A stretch of 64,000 bases of DNA from Streptomonospora litoralis (GTDB taxonomy: Bacteria > Actinomycetota > Actinomycetes > Streptosporangiales > Streptosporangiaceae), in NCBI RefSeq assembly GCF_004323735.1, contig NZ_CP036455.1, positions 3,839,101 through 3,903,100 on the forward strand, in the 5' to 3' direction. This document shows, piece after piece, positions 52,551 through 62,522 of this stretch. Numbering within the stretch: the stretch's first letter is position 1; each line of letters starts with the position of its first letter. Below the pieces are notes generated by a model. It did no database searches. It saw only the letters and a list, made by a program, of their open reading frames with translations, and was not told the DNA's origin. The translations under genes and the position numbers were made by a program.

Positions 52551-53300
52551 TCAGCCGATGTTGGCCATGACGTTCTCGGGGATGTCGGCGTTGGTGTAGA
52601 CGTTCTGCACGTCGTCGGAGTCCTCCAGGACGTCGACGATGCGCATGACCTTCTTGGCGTCGTCCTCGGCCAGCGAGACCTCGACGCTGGGCAGGAAGGA
52701 GGTGTCGGCCGACTCGTAGTCGATGCCGGCCTCCTGCAACGCGGTGCGCACCTCGACCAGGTCGTTGGGCTCGCTGATGACCTCGAAGGACTCGCCCAGG
52801 TCGCTGACCCCTTCGCCGCCGGCCTCGACCACCGCCAGCGTGATGTCGTCCTCGCTGGTGCCCTCCTTGGGCACGATCACCACGCCCTTGCGGCTGAACA
52901 GGTACGACACCGAGCCGGCGTCGGCCATCGAGCCGCCGCCCCGGGTGACCGCGGTGCGGACCTCCGAGGTCGCGCGGTTGCGGTTGTCGGTGAGGCACTC
53001 GACGAGCAGCGCGACGCCTCCGGGCGCGTAGCCCTCGTACCAGACGGTCTGCCAGTCGGCGCCGCCGGCCTCCTCGCCCGAACCGCGCTTGCGGGCGCGT
53101 TCGATGTTGTCGAGCGGGACCGAGCTCTTCTTCGCCTTCTGGATGGCGTCGAAGAGGGTGGGGTTGCCCTCGGGGTCCCCGCCGCCCGTGCGCGCAGCCA
53201 CCTCGACGTTCTTGACCAGCTTGGCGAAGAGCTTGCCCCGCTTGGCGTCGATGGCGGCTTTCTTGTGTTTGGTGGTGGCCCACTTGGAGTGGCCGCTCAT
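52551..53300 (-). CDS. yebC: YebC/PmpR-family protein
   Basis: 249 residues. The family start [20 protein letters not shown] is present, then [20 protein letters not shown] and three domains, ending [19 protein letters not shown]. Family members act in translation of difficult sequences and were also described as transcription regulators. ATG at 53300; its first four bases overlap the pdxT stop. Adjacent to ruvC in many bacteria. Confidence 0.96.
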   Translation of the reverse strand: MSGHSKWATTKHKKAAIDAKRGKLFAKLVKNVEVAARTGGGDPEGNPTLFDAIQKAKKSSVPLDNIERARKRGSGEEAGGADWQTVWYEGYAPGGVALLVECLTDNRNRATSEVRTAVTRGGGSMADAGSVSYLFSRKGVVIVPKEGTSEDDITLAVVEAGGEGVSDLGESFEVISEPNDLVEVRTALQEAGIDYESADTSFLPSVEVSLAEDDAKKVMRIVDVLEDSDDVQNVYTNADIPENVMANIG

Positions 53301-53905
53301 GCCTGTCCTTTCACCATGTCGACGAAGAGCCGGTGTATCCGCGGGTCACCGGTGAGTTCGGGATGGAAGGAGGTGGCCAGCAGGCCGCCTTGCCGTACCG
53401 CGACGATCCTACCGGCACGCTCGCCGCCGGCGATCTGGCCGAGCACGCGCACTCCCCCGCCGACCGACTCGACCCACGGGGCGCGGATGAAGACGGCGTC
53501 GAAGGGTTCGCCGTCGAGGCCGTCCATGTCGATCCGGCCCTCGAAGGACTCGGTCTGCCGGCCGAAGGCGTTGCGCCGCACCGTCACGTCGAGCCCGCCG
53601 AGGGTCTCCTGGTCGGCGGAGCCCTCGACGATGCGGTCGGCGAGCAGGATCATGCCGGCACAGGTGCCGTAGGCGGGCATGCCCTCGCCGATGTGCTTGC
53701 GCAGCGGCTCGACCAGCTCGTAGCGCGCGGCGAGCTTGGACATCGTGGTGGACTCCCCGCCGGGCAGGATCAGCCCGTCGACCCGGTCGAGGTCCTCGGG
53801 ACGCAGCACCGGGACGGCCGGCACGCCCAGGCCGCCGAGAACGCGCAGGTGCTCGGCGGTGTCGCCCTGCAGGGCGAGTACGCCCACGGTGGGTGCAGCG
53901 GTCAC
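53297..53905 (-). CDS. pdxT: PLP synthase glutaminase subunit PdxT
   Basis: 202-residue class I glutamine amidotransferase that feeds ammonia to PdxS. Nucleophile cysteine in [14 protein letters not shown], catalytic His/Glu in [10 protein letters not shown], and [11 protein letters not shown] near residue 48. GTG start at 53905. Follows pdxS after 111 bases and overlaps yebC by four bases. Confidence 0.96.
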   Translation of the reverse strand: MTAAPTVGVLALQGDTAEHLRVLGGLGVPAVPVLRPEDLDRVDGLILPGGESTTMSKLAARYELVEPLRKHIGEGMPAYGTCAGMILLADRIVEGSADQETLGGLDVTVRRNAFGRQTESFEGRIDMDGLDGEPFDAVFIRAPWVESVGGGVRVLGQIAGGERAGRIVAVRQGGLLATSFHPELTGDPRIHRLFVDMVKGQA

Positions 53906-54016
53906 GGTCTCCCTCGCTTCGGTGCTCGTGTCCTTCGGTGCGTCGGCGGGGCCGGCGGGGCCGACGCACCCCGGGTCCGGCGCGGATCCGCTCCGCGCCG
54001 GTGCCGCGGGGCTCGG

Positions 54017-54928
54017 CTACCAGCCGCGTCCGGCGTAGCGCTCGGACTCCTCCAGGTCGTCGAGGTTGATGCCGACCATGGCGTTGCCAAGGCCGCGCGA
54101 GACCTTCGCGACGACCTCGGGGTCGCGGTAGTGCAGGGTGGCCTGCACGATGGCGTCGGCGCGCTTGGCGGGGTCGCCGGACTTGAAGATGCCCGACCCG
54201 ACGAAGACGCTCTCGGCGCCGAGCTGGCGCATCAGCGCGGCGTCGGCCGGGGTGGCCACGCCGCCGGCGGAGAACAGCGGGACCGGCAGCTTGCCCAGGC
54301 GGGCGACCTCCTTGACGACCTCGTAGGGGGCCTGCATCTCCTTGGCGGCGCCGAAGAGCTCGGGCTCGTCGAGGGTGCCCAGCCGACTGATCTCGCGGCG
54401 GATGGCGCGCATGTGGCGGGTGGCCTCGACGACGTTGCCGGTGCCCGCCTCGCCCTTGGAGCGGATCATGGCCGCGCCCTCGGCGATGCGGCGCAGGGCC
54501 TCGCCGATGCTGGTGGCGCCGCAGACGAACGGGACCGTGAAGGCCCACTTGTCGATGTGGTACGCCTCGTCGGCGGGAGTGAGCACCTCGGACTCGTCGA
54601 TGAAGTCGACGCCGAGGGACTCCAGCACCTGCGCCTCGACGAAGTGTCCGATGCGGGCCTTGGCCATGACCGGGATGGAGACGGCCTCGATGATGCCGTC
54701 GATCATGTCGGGATCGGACATGCGGGCGACACCGCCGTTGCTGCGGATGTCGGCGGGCACCCGCTCCAGGGCCATGACCGCCACGGCTCCGGAGTCCTCG
54801 GCGATCTTGGCCTGCTCGGGGGTGACCACGTCCATGATCACGCCGTTCTTGAGCTGCTCCGCCATCCCGCGCTTGACGCGGGTGGTGCCGACGGCGCTGC
54901 CGGCCGGGTTGTCAACGGTGCTGGTCAC
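54017..54928 (-). CDS. pdxS: PLP synthase subunit PdxS
   Basis: 303 residues; forms the dodecameric core that builds pyridoxal 5'-phosphate from ribose 5-phosphate, glyceraldehyde 3-phosphate and ammonia. (beta/alpha)8 barrel with [51 protein letters not shown] and [20 protein letters not shown] at 54928, with GGAG about 10 bases upstream. First gene of pdxS-pdxT-yebC. PLP is the cofactor of ArgD and the other aminotransferase in this window. Confidence 0.97.
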   Translation of the reverse strand: MTSTVDNPAGSAVGTTRVKRGMAEQLKNGVIMDVVTPEQAKIAEDSGAVAVMALERVPADIRSNGGVARMSDPDMIDGIIEAVSIPVMAKARIGHFVEAQVLESLGVDFIDESEVLTPADEAYHIDKWAFTVPFVCGATSIGEALRRIAEGAAMIRSKGEAGTGNVVEATRHMRAIRREISRLGTLDEPELFGAAKEMQAPYEVVKEVARLGKLPVPLFSAGGVATPADAALMRQLGAESVFVGSGIFKSGDPAKRADAIVQATLHYRDPEVVAKVSRGLGNAMVGINLDDLEESERYAGRGW

Positions 54929-55164
54929 GGTGGTGCTACTCCAAAAGTTCGGGGCGGACCGGGATGTGTGCACCCGGTGCGCAGACTGGTCAACATGGCA
55001 CGTCGGCGGCGTAGGGCCGGTGCTGTCCCGGCTTCCATGGTAGTTCACCGGTTCGTCGGTCTCTGTGTCGATAACACCGCAGCCGCGGCCGCTGTTCCAG
55101 CGGCGGGCCCGCCGCGCCGCAGGTCGGCGGGCGCACTCCGCCCGGCGCGGCCGGGCCCGCGGCA

Positions 55165-55719
55165 TCACAGCGGGGCGGCGGCCGGGGGCTCGTCGTCCAT
55201 GTCGAAGAACTCGGGCACGGGGGCGCTGCCGGCCAGGCGCAGCAGGCGCACCAGGCGGCGGGAGCGGGCCTCGCGGATCCCGGCCACGGCGTCGTTGTAG
55301 AAGCGCCGCGCCAGCATGACCCGTTTCGCGGCGGCCTCGACCGCGGAGAAGACGTCCTCGTTCGCGCCGTCGGCGCGGGTCAGCTCCTCGGCGAAGCCGG
55401 GCTCGTCCACCACCGCGCGCAGTGCGCGCGACAGGTTGCTCTCGGCCAGCTCGCGGGCGCCCCGGCCCTCGCCGTGCGCGCGGCGCGCCTGGGCCGCGGC
55501 CTCGCCCAGCAGCACCGCCGAGGCCGGTTCCAGAGCAGGGGATGCCGCCAGTTCCAGCACGACCGCGCCGCGCCGCAGCAGGGCGGCGTCGAGCGCGGCG
55601 TGCGCGGTCTCGACCCTTGTGTGCAGCCGGTCCAGCCGCCCGGCCCGCCAGGACACGTAGGCCGACAGCAGCACGAGCGCGGCGACCACCAGGGCCACTG
55701 CGGAGATCCAATCGGGCAT
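55165..55719 (-). CDS. LemA-like membrane protein
   Basis: 184 residues. N-terminal transmembrane helix ([18 protein letters not shown]), then a helical domain with a LemA-like pattern ([39 protein letters not shown], and [14 protein letters not shown] at the end). ATG at 55719, six bases downstream of the pimA stop, so probably the last gene of that block. Function unknown; actinomycete homologues lie between pdxS and pimA. Confidence 0.75.
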   Translation of the reverse strand: MPDWISAVALVVAALVLLSAYVSWRAGRLDRLHTRVETAHAALDAALLRRGAVVLELAASPALEPASAVLLGEAAAQARRAHGEGRGARELAESNLSRALRAVVDEPGFAEELTRADGANEDVFSAVEAAAKRVMLARRFYNDAVAGIREARSRRLVRLLRLAGSAPVPEFFDMDDEPPAAAPL

Positions 55720-55725
55720 GGGCGG

Positions 55726-56874
55726 CTACACGCCTTCCCGGCGGCCGGCGGTCACCGGCGACTGACCGACGCCCGACGGAAGCACGGTCTCGTAGACACG
55801 GACGACGTCGGCGGCCACCGTGTGCCAGTCGTAGGTGCGCACGGCCTCCCGCGCGGCGCGGGAGAGCACGCTGCGGCGGTCGGGGGCGTCGAGCAGCTCG
55901 GCGCCCGCGCGTGCGAGGTCGGCGGGGTCGCCGGTGGCGAACAGCCGGCCCGCGCCGCCGTCGCGCAATACGTGCGCGAAGGCGGGGATGTCGCTGGCCA
56001 GGATCGCCGCGCCCGCCGACATCGCCTCGGCGAGCACGATCCCGAAGCTCTCCCCGCCCAGATTGGGTGCGCAGAACACGTCGACCGAGTGGTAGGCGCG
56101 TACCTTGTCCACGTCGTCGACCCGCCCGAGGACCTCCACCCGCTCGCGCAGCTCGGGGGCGACGCGGCGGCGCACCTCGTCGCCGTCGCCGGGTCCGGCG
56201 ATCAGCAGCCGCAGGCCGGGGCGGTCGCGGCCCAGCGTGTCGAAGGCGTCCAGCAGCACGCCCAAGCCCTTGCGCGGCTCGTCGAGCCGCCCCAGAAAGC
56301 CGATGGCACCGCCCTCGCCGGGCCAGCCCTCCAGCGGGCGCGCCTCGGCGAAGCGGTCGACGGCCACCCCGTTGGGGATGAGTACCGCGTCGCCGCCCAG
56401 GTGCTCAACGAGTGTCTTGCGTGCGGCGTCGGAGACCGCGATACGGCCGTTGATCTTCTCCAGGGCGGTTTGCAGCACCCCGGCCGAGACCGCGAGGGCC
56501 CGCGAGCGCGGGTTGGAGGCGTGGAAGGTCGCCACGATCGGCCCTTCGGCCGCCCAGCACGCCAGCAGGGACAGGCTGGGTGCCGCGGGCTCGTGGACGT
56601 GCAGCACGTCGAAGGAGCCGTCGCGGATCCAGCGGCGCACCCGCCCCGCGGCGCGGAACCCGAAGGACAGCCGGGCCACCGACCCGTTGTAGGGCACGGG
56701 GACGGCTCGCCCGGCCGATACGAGGTAGGACGGCAGTTCGGTCTCGGAGTCGCACGGCGCCAGCACCGACACCTCGTGTCCGAGCTGCAGCAGCGCCTCC
56801 GCGAGGTCGCCGACGTGCTGCTGGACGCCGCCGGGGACCTCCCAGGTGTAGGGGCAGACCAGACCGACCCTCAT
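55726..56874 (-). CDS. pimA: phosphatidylinositol alpha-mannosyltransferase PimA-like
   Basis: 382-residue GT4 glycosyltransferase that transfers mannose from GDP-mannose to phosphatidylinositol. It has the N-terminal [51 protein letters not shown] and the donor-binding [15 protein letters not shown] (EX7E motif). ATG at 56874 overlaps the acyltransferase stop. Gene order with the acyltransferase and CDP-alcohol phosphotransferase supports phosphatidylinositol mannoside synthesis at the inner membrane face. Confidence 0.9.
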   Translation of the reverse strand: MRVGLVCPYTWEVPGGVQQHVGDLAEALLQLGHEVSVLAPCDSETELPSYLVSAGRAVPVPYNGSVARLSFGFRAAGRVRRWIRDGSFDVLHVHEPAAPSLSLLACWAAEGPIVATFHASNPRSRALAVSAGVLQTALEKINGRIAVSDAARKTLVEHLGGDAVLIPNGVAVDRFAEARPLEGWPGEGGAIGFLGRLDEPRKGLGVLLDAFDTLGRDRPGLRLLIAGPGDGDEVRRRVAPELRERVEVLGRVDDVDKVRAYHSVDVFCAPNLGGESFGIVLAEAMSAGAAILASDIPAFAHVLRDGGAGRLFATGDPADLARAGAELLDAPDRRSVLSRAAREAVRTYDWHTVAADVVRVYETVLPSGVGQSPVTAGRREGV

Positions 56875-57884
56875 GACCTCGTTCGCCTCCGACTCGTGCT
56901 GCGGCCGCGCCGAGGAGCCGGAGCCGCCGGCACGGCGGGGGTCTCCTTGACGCTACCCGCGGAACCGCTGCCATCACGGGGATCCAGGTCGGCGGTGAAG
57001 ACCCGCTGCAGCATGTGCCAGTCCTGCGGGTGCGCGGCGACGGCCGCCTCGAACGTGCGGGCCGTCTCCTGGGTCATGGCGCGCACGCGCTCGCCCCGGT
57101 CGGCGGCGGCCGGTACCGGGACCTTCTCGTGCACGTGGATCCGCATCCGGTCGCCCTCGTACCACAACGACACCGGCAGCAGGGCGGCGCCGGTGCGCTC
57201 GGCCAGGGCGGCGGGACCGGCGGGCATCCGCGCGGGTTCACCGAAGAAGAGGACCTCCACCCCGCCCGCGGAAAGGTCCCGGTCGGCGAGCAGGCAGACC
57301 AAGCGCCCCTGCCGCAGCCGGCGGGCGAGGACTCCGGCGCTGTGCTGCGGTCCGCCGGTCAGCGGCAGCACCTCCATGCCCAGCCGCTCGCGGAACGCCA
57401 CGAAGCGCTCGAACAGCGGCTCGGGGCGGAGCCGCTCGGCGACGGTGGTCAGCGGGATGCCGTACCGGGTGATCCACGCCCCGGCCAGGTCCCAGTTGCC
57501 CATGTGCGGCAGCGCGGCGACCACCCCGCGCCCCTCGGCGAGCGCGCGGTCGATCCGCTCGATACCGGTGCGGTCGACCCGCGCCTCGATCTGGTCGGCA
57601 CTCAGGGCATCGAGCCGGAACATCTCGTAGAAGTAGCGGAGGTAGGAGCGCATACCGGCCCGGGAGAGCGCGCGGATGCGGGCGTCGTCGGCCCCGGGGT
57701 CGACCGCGGCGCCGGTACGGGCTACACGGCGCAGGTTGGCCTCCAGCCGCCGAACCCCGGGGCCGCGGCGGCGCCAGGCGACGTCGGCGATCGCGCGGAA
57801 CACGGCCCGTCCGAAGCGCTCGGGCACCCGCCGCAGCAGTGCCCATCCGAGTGTGTACAGCGCCGTCGTCGCATGCTCGCCCAT
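56871..57884 (-). CDS. phosphatidylinositol mannoside acyltransferase (PatA-like)
   Basis: 337 residues of the lauroyl/myristoyl (LPLAT, HtrB-like) acyltransferase family. Catalytic HX4D motif in LPHMGNWDLAGAW (about 131-136), second motif RLRQGRLVCLLADRDLS and the FFGEPARMPAGPAALAERT block. In PimA operons it acylates the mannose. ATG at 57884, nine bases after the phosphotransferase. The C-terminus is Pro/Arg-rich and probably disordered. Confidence 0.85.
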   Translation of the reverse strand: MGEHATTALYTLGWALLRRVPERFGRAVFRAIADVAWRRRGPGVRRLEANLRRVARTGAAVDPGADDARIRALSRAGMRSYLRYFYEMFRLDALSADQIEARVDRTGIERIDRALAEGRGVVAALPHMGNWDLAGAWITRYGIPLTTVAERLRPEPLFERFVAFRERLGMEVLPLTGGPQHSAGVLARRLRQGRLVCLLADRDLSAGGVEVLFFGEPARMPAGPAALAERTGAALLPVSLWYEGDRMRIHVHEKVPVPAAADRGERVRAMTQETARTFEAAVAAHPQDWHMLQRVFTADLDPRDGSGSAGSVKETPAVPAAPAPRRGRSTSRRRTRS

Positions 57885-57893
57885 CGCGTCCTC

Positions 57894-58535
57894 CTAGACC
57901 GCGCCGCTGTCGTCGGCGGTGCGGCGGGGGCTGGTGAGCCGGTTGCGGGTCTCGATGAGCCGCTGCACGATGGTGATGCCGCTGATGAGGGCCAGGACAC
58001 CCAGCCCCGCGGGCAGTATGTAGGGCACCCCAAGCCCGCCGAGGCCCACGGCCACCAGCACGATCACCAGCCGTTCGGACCGCTCGGCGATGCCGACGTC
58101 GCAGTTGGCGCCGAGTCCTTCGGCGCGTGCTTTGATGTAGGACACCCCGAACCCGCTGACCAGGCAGAACAGGGTGAGGTAGCCGAGAGCGGGGTTTTCG
58201 CCGCCGCCGAAGGACCACAGCACCAGACCGCTGAGGATCGCGGCGTCGGAGAGCCGGTCCAGGGTGGAGTCGAGGAAGGCGCCCCACTTGGTGGTACTGC
58301 CGGAGGCGCGGGCGACGGCGCCGTCGAGCATGTCCAGCAGCACGAAGACGGTGACGGCGACCGAGCCGGTGAAGAGCTCGCCGCGCGGGTAGAAGACGAG
58401 CGCACTGGCGACGACGCCGAGGGCGCCGGTGAGGGTGACCATGGTCGGCGTGACGCCGAGCCTGGCCAGCAGCCGACCGAGCGGTAGCAGCAGTCGGCCG
58501 AACAGGGGACGCAGATATCTGAGCATGATCCTCAA
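57894..58535 (-). CDS. CDP-alcohol phosphatidyltransferase (phosphatidylinositol phosphate synthase-like)
   Basis: 213-residue integral membrane enzyme. The family motif is complete: DMLDGAVARASG, then GAFLDSTLDRLSDA (DX2DGX2ARX8GX3DX3D) at about residues 71-95. Several hydrophobic segments follow. By position next to PimA and PatA it is the PgsA1-type enzyme that makes phosphatidylinositol phosphate from CDP-diacylglycerol and inositol phosphate. ATG at 58535. Confidence 0.85.
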   Translation of the reverse strand: MRIMLRYLRPLFGRLLLPLGRLLARLGVTPTMVTLTGALGVVASALVFYPRGELFTGSVAVTVFVLLDMLDGAVARASGSTTKWGAFLDSTLDRLSDAAILSGLVLWSFGGGENPALGYLTLFCLVSGFGVSYIKARAEGLGANCDVGIAERSERLVIVLVAVGLGGLGVPYILPAGLGVLALISGITIVQRLIETRNRLTSPRRTADDSGAV

Positions 58536-58609
58536 GATCGTATGGCCGGGGCGGCGTGGGCGGGCGGTCCGCCCACCCGTCGCCCATCCTCAACGGAGAC
58601 GGTCGCGCG

Positions 58610-59005
58610 TCATGGCTCGTCCCTCGGCGGATCGAGGCGGCAGGCGGGGACTCCGCCGGGCATCAGGTGGCGGTGGTGGGACACCCACCGGTAGGCGGCG
58701 GCGCCGAGCGCGCGCACGGGAGCGCGGCGCAGCAGCCAGCCGGCGGCGGGCCACAGCGGGCGGTGGCTGGCCAGCATCAGTACCGCGATCGCGTCGATCC
58801 CGCCCCACAACCGCCGCCCGGCGGCGTCCAGCAGCAGGACCTCCTCCTGGGCGCGGCTGCGCGCGGCCGCGGAGAGGTCGCTGGTCTGCCAGGGGACCGT
58901 GGACAGCCGCGGCTCGACGAAGCGGCGGGCGAGCCGGGCGCTGCTGGTGCAGAACCCGCAGTCGCCGTCGAATACCAGTACGGGTGCCGAATGCCGAGTG
59001 GCCAT
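58610..59005 (-). CDS. DCC-family thiol-disulfide protein (DUF393)
   Basis: 131 residues. The signature VFDGDCGFCTSSARLARRF has DGDCGFC, the DCC family's redox-active motif, at residues 13-19. The central region (AIAVLMLASHRPLWPAAGWLL) is hydrophobic and the C-terminus is YRWVSHHRHLMPG. ATG at 59005. Located between the HIT protein and the phosphatidyltransferase. Physiological substrate unknown. Confidence 0.85.
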   Translation of the reverse strand: MATRHSAPVLVFDGDCGFCTSSARLARRFVEPRLSTVPWQTSDLSAAARSRAQEEVLLLDAAGRRLWGGIDAIAVLMLASHRPLWPAAGWLLRRAPVRALGAAAYRWVSHHRHLMPGGVPACRLDPPRDEP

Positions 59006-59027
59006 CGGCTCACCTCCCGAGCGTCGA

Positions 59028-59573
59028 TCAGGATTGGGGCCAGGACTCGGCGAGGGACTCCCGGGTCTGCTGCAGGAGTTCGGGCAGGATCTTGGTACGG
59101 CCGATGACCGGCATGAAGTTGGTGTCGCCTCCCCAGCGGGGGACGATGTGCTGGTGCAGGTGGGCGGCGATCCCGGCGCCCGCGATGGCGCCGAGGTTCA
59201 TGCCGATGTTGAACCCTTGGGGCCCGAGTGCGCGGCGCACCGCGGTGATGCCCGCCTGAGTGAACGTGGCGAACTCCGCGCTCTCGGACCCGTCGAGGTC
59301 GGTGTAGTCGGCCACGTGCCGGTAGGGGCAGATCAACAGGTGACCGCTGTTGTAGGGGTAGAGGTTGAGCACCGCGTAGGCGGTCTTGCCGCGGGCCACG
59401 ACCAGTCCTTCGGCGTCGGGCAGCTCCGGGGCGCGGCAGAAGGGGCACCCGTCTTCGGGGGCGGGGCCGCTCGGCTTGTTCTCGCCCTGGATGTAGGCCA
59501 TCCGGTGCGGCGTCCACAGGCGCTGGTAGCCGTCGGGGTCGCCGAAGGCGGCATCCCGCTCGGCTTCGCCCAT
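59028..59573 (-). CDS. HIT-domain hydrolase (Ap4A phosphorylase-like)
   Basis: 181 residues. The histidine triad is in GIAAHLHQHIVPRW (~135-148), preceded by CPFCRAPELP (a likely zinc site) and LNLYPYNSGHLLICPYRHV. Members hydrolyse or phosphorolyse diadenosine polyphosphates and related nucleotides. ATG at 59573; 22 bases after it, the DCC gene starts on the same strand. Length typical for actinobacterial HIT proteins upstream of the PimA block. Confidence 0.9.
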   Translation of the reverse strand: MGEAERDAAFGDPDGYQRLWTPHRMAYIQGENKPSGPAPEDGCPFCRAPELPDAEGLVVARGKTAYAVLNLYPYNSGHLLICPYRHVADYTDLDGSESAEFATFTQAGITAVRRALGPQGFNIGMNLGAIAGAGIAAHLHQHIVPRWGGDTNFMPVIGRTKILPELLQQTRESLAESWPQS

Positions 59574-59709
59574 CGTCTGCTCACCTCACCGCGTCGTCGA
59601 GGTCGCGCCGTGCCGGCGCCGGGTCCGCGCGGTCCGCCCCGCGGCGGCCGTGCCGACTCCAGCATAGGATGCGCGGCGCCGCGGGGCCGAACGACGTGCG
59701 GCCGCGGTC

Positions 59710-60579
59710 TCACTCGGCGGACTTGGCGGGCTCGCCGCCGGCTCCTTCGGCGGCGCGCGGCGGCTCCTTTTCTGTGGAGGGCGCTGAGGACGCGGCGGCG
59801 TCGGTGGCCTCGGCGGTGTCCTCGCCGGCGCGGTCGCCTTCCTCGGAGTAGCGGCTGCTGAGCTTGACGGGGGTGCCCTGGGCACGGCGGCGCAGCAGGT
59901 TGAGGATCTCCACGAACAGCGAGAAGCCCATCGCGGCGTAGATGTAGCCCTTGGGCACGTGGAAGCCGAGCCCGTCGGCGACCAGGGTCATACCGATGAG
60001 CAGCAGGAACGCCAGCGCCAGCATCTTGATGGTGGGGTGCTTGTTCACGAACCGGCTCAGCGGGGCGGCGAGCACCAGCATGACGATGACGGCGATGACG
60101 ACGGCGCCGACCATCGCCCAGATGCCGTAGGGCTGGTCGCCGATCATGCCGACCGCGGTGATGACCGAGTCCAGCGAGAAGATGACGTCCAGCGCGACGA
60201 TCTGCACCAGCACCGCGCCCATCGCGGCCCGGACCTGCGAACCGGCGTGGTCCTCCTCGCCTTCGAGGCTCTCGTGGATCTCGTAGGTGGCCTTGCCGAT
60301 GAGGAAGAGTCCGCCGATGAGCAGGATGATGGCCTGGCCGCTGAACTCGACTCCGGCGACTGTGAACAGCGGGGCCGTCAGTTGCATGATCAGCGTGATG
60401 GAGCCGAGCAGCGCCAGCCGGCTGATCAGGGCCAGCCCGATGCCGAGCTGACGCGCGCGGGCCTGCTGGTGCTTGGGCAGCTTGCCGGCCAGGATCGAGA
60501 TGAATACGAGGTTGTCGATGCCGAGGACGATCTCCAGCGCGGTCAGCGTGAAGAATCCGACGATCAGGTCCGTGGTCAT
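59710..60579 (-). CDS. TerC-family membrane protein
   Basis: 289-residue polytopic membrane protein with seven or more hydrophobic segments. The TerC motif LEIVLGIDNLVFISILAGKLP is at the N-terminus and LDVIFSLDSVITAVGM in the second half; the conserved Asp residues lie within the membrane. Family members export manganese or confer tellurite resistance. The last ~55 residues are Ala/Glu-rich. ATG at 60579. No terA/terD genes are nearby. Confidence 0.9.
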   Translation of the reverse strand: MTTDLIVGFFTLTALEIVLGIDNLVFISILAGKLPKHQQARARQLGIGLALISRLALLGSITLIMQLTAPLFTVAGVEFSGQAIILLIGGLFLIGKATYEIHESLEGEEDHAGSQVRAAMGAVLVQIVALDVIFSLDSVITAVGMIGDQPYGIWAMVGAVVIAVIVMLVLAAPLSRFVNKHPTIKMLALAFLLLIGMTLVADGLGFHVPKGYIYAAMGFSLFVEILNLLRRRAQGTPVKLSSRYSEEGDRAGEDTAEATDAAASSAPSTEKEPPRAAEGAGGEPAKSAE

Positions 60580-60703
60580 GGCGGGGTCGTCAGCTCCGGG
60601 AGTAACAGGGGGCGCGGATACGGGTAAGGCGTGTGGAGTCTAGATCATCCCGGTGTGTGCCTTCGCGGAATACCGGGCGCCGACAGCGGCCGGATCAGGC
60701 CGT

Positions 60704-62407
60704 TCACACCTGCAGCAGAGCGCGCAGGTGGCGCGGAGTGGGCGACCCGTGGGCCAGCACCTCGTCGTGGAGGTCGCGCCGGGCGGCGTCGGGCCGAGCC
60801 GCGCCCAGGTCGCGCACGACGGCCGAGACCTCCTGGTAGCCGACGTAGTAGGTGGACAACTGCGCACTGGTGAGCAGGGCCCGGCGCCACTTGCCGGCGG
60901 CCTCACCCTCCTCCTGGTGTCCTCGCTCGACGAGCAGGGACATGGCCTCGGACTCGGTCATGCCGTGGGCGTGGACGCGGATGTCCAGAATGGCGTTGAT
61001 GATCATGCGCAGCCGGGTCTTCAGCTGCACGAGCCGCAGCCGCCGGTTGCGCTCGGGATCGTCGGCGCACCAGCCGTGGCCCTGCATCGCGTCCTCCGCG
61101 TAGACGGCCCAGCCCTCGATGAAGGTGCCGCTGTGCAGTGCGTGGCGCAGCCTGGTGCTGCCGGAGTAGCCCGCGGCGCGGGCGAGTTGGAGGGCGTGGC
61201 CCGGGACGGCCTCGTGCACCATCAGCTCGCGCAGCATGTCGGCGTTGTACTCGCGGTAGAAGGAGGTCCGGCGCTCGGCGGGCCAGTCGGCGGGCGGCGG
61301 GGCGACGGCGATGAGCGTGGGACGCTCCGGAGTGGCGGAGAGCGGGCCGGGCGGGTCGCAGTAGGCCACGGCCATGCCGCGGCGCGACTCGGGCATCGGG
61401 ATCACGCGCACAGGATGATCGGGCAGGGTGGCGAAGTCGAGTTCGCGGACGCGGCCGACGAGGTGCTCCAAGGCCCGTTCGCAGGTGGGGCGCACGGTTT
61501 CCTCGGTGGTGGCGGCCTCGGCGGCGATGCGGTCGAGCACTTCGCGCACCTGGCCGGAACGCGGCGGCGCGCCCTCGAAGTCGGCGGCGGCCTCGGCGAT
61601 GGCCTCCTCCGTGGCCAGCAGGTCGCTTTCGGCGCGGGTGAGCAGGGCGTCCTGGGACAGTTCGGAGTCGAGCGTGTACCACAGCCGGGCGGCGTGGTCG
61701 CGCGCACCCAGACGGGGGTCGGCGTCGGCGGTCTCGACCCGCGAACGCAGCCAGTCGATGTGCTCGCGCAGGGCGGCCGCGGCGGCGCCCCGGGCCTCGT
61801 CGACGGCGGTGCGCAGGGCGGGGGCCTGTTCGATGAGGGTGTCGACCTCGCCGCCGAGCAGACCGAGGATGCCCTCGGCCCGGGTTGCGGCGGTCTCCAC
61901 GTGGACGCGCGGCATGCCGGGGCCGCCGTCGAGGCGGGTGCGCGCAGTGTCGAGGAACTGCGGGACGGCGGCGCAGCGGGCGCTGATGGCGCGCAGCCGC
62001 TCATCGGCGGGCAGGTCCTCGCCGGCGACGAGTCCGTAGAGCGCGTCGCCGGGCAGGTGCACCAGGGGGTCCCAGGTCTGCGGACGCAACTCGGTGAGCT
62101 GCCACAGGTCGGCGGAGACCCGGTTGCGCAGCATCTCCAGGTCGACTCGGTCGGCCGGGGGCAGCAGCAGGTCGTCGATCTCGTCCAGCGCGCCCAGGGC
62201 GTCGGTGAGCACTCCCGCGCGCCGGGAGTCGGCGTCGGCGGAGTGGTCGGTGAGCCGGTCGCGGAAGCGGTGGTCGCCGAGGTCGTCGGCCCATTCGGGG
62301 CCGTCCGCCAGCAGGGCGTCGAGGATGTTCTCGCCGACGGAGTGGAAGCGGTCCGTCATGGCGTTTGCGCCGGGGTCGGGCTGGTCGCGGGAAGGGTGAG
62401 AACTCAT
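60704..62407 (-). CDS. DUF885 zinc-peptidase-like protein
   Basis: 567 residues, mostly helical. The metal site is HEAVPGHALQLAR (~393), the HEXXH-like motif of DUF885 peptidases, with a distal EGWAVYAEDAM (Glu ligand). Such proteins resemble M32 or related zinc carboxypeptidases but their substrates are mostly unknown. The ATG at 62407 was used; an ATG at 62359 would remove the first 16 residues. No signal peptide seen, so probably cytoplasmic. Diverges from the cyclase gene. Confidence 0.85.
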   Translation of the reverse strand: MSSHPSRDQPDPGANAMTDRFHSVGENILDALLADGPEWADDLGDHRFRDRLTDHSADADSRRAGVLTDALGALDEIDDLLLPPADRVDLEMLRNRVSADLWQLTELRPQTWDPLVHLPGDALYGLVAGEDLPADERLRAISARCAAVPQFLDTARTRLDGGPGMPRVHVETAATRAEGILGLLGGEVDTLIEQAPALRTAVDEARGAAAAALREHIDWLRSRVETADADPRLGARDHAARLWYTLDSELSQDALLTRAESDLLATEEAIAEAAADFEGAPPRSGQVREVLDRIAAEAATTEETVRPTCERALEHLVGRVRELDFATLPDHPVRVIPMPESRRGMAVAYCDPPGPLSATPERPTLIAVAPPPADWPAERRTSFYREYNADMLRELMVHEAVPGHALQLARAAGYSGSTRLRHALHSGTFIEGWAVYAEDAMQGHGWCADDPERNRRLRLVQLKTRLRMIINAILDIRVHAHGMTESEAMSLLVERGHQEEGEAAGKWRRALLTSAQLSTYYVGYQEVSAVVRDLGAARPDAARRDLHDEVLAHGSPTPRHLRALLQV

Positions 62408-62522
62408 CGACTGCTATCTTGCCTCCTCACCGCGCGCGATGCACCCCTTGTCAACAGGGCCGCGGGCGCCGGTGCCGGAAGCGGCCGCCGAGAAAGCGGC
62501 ACCACCGAGTGTGAGGAGAGCC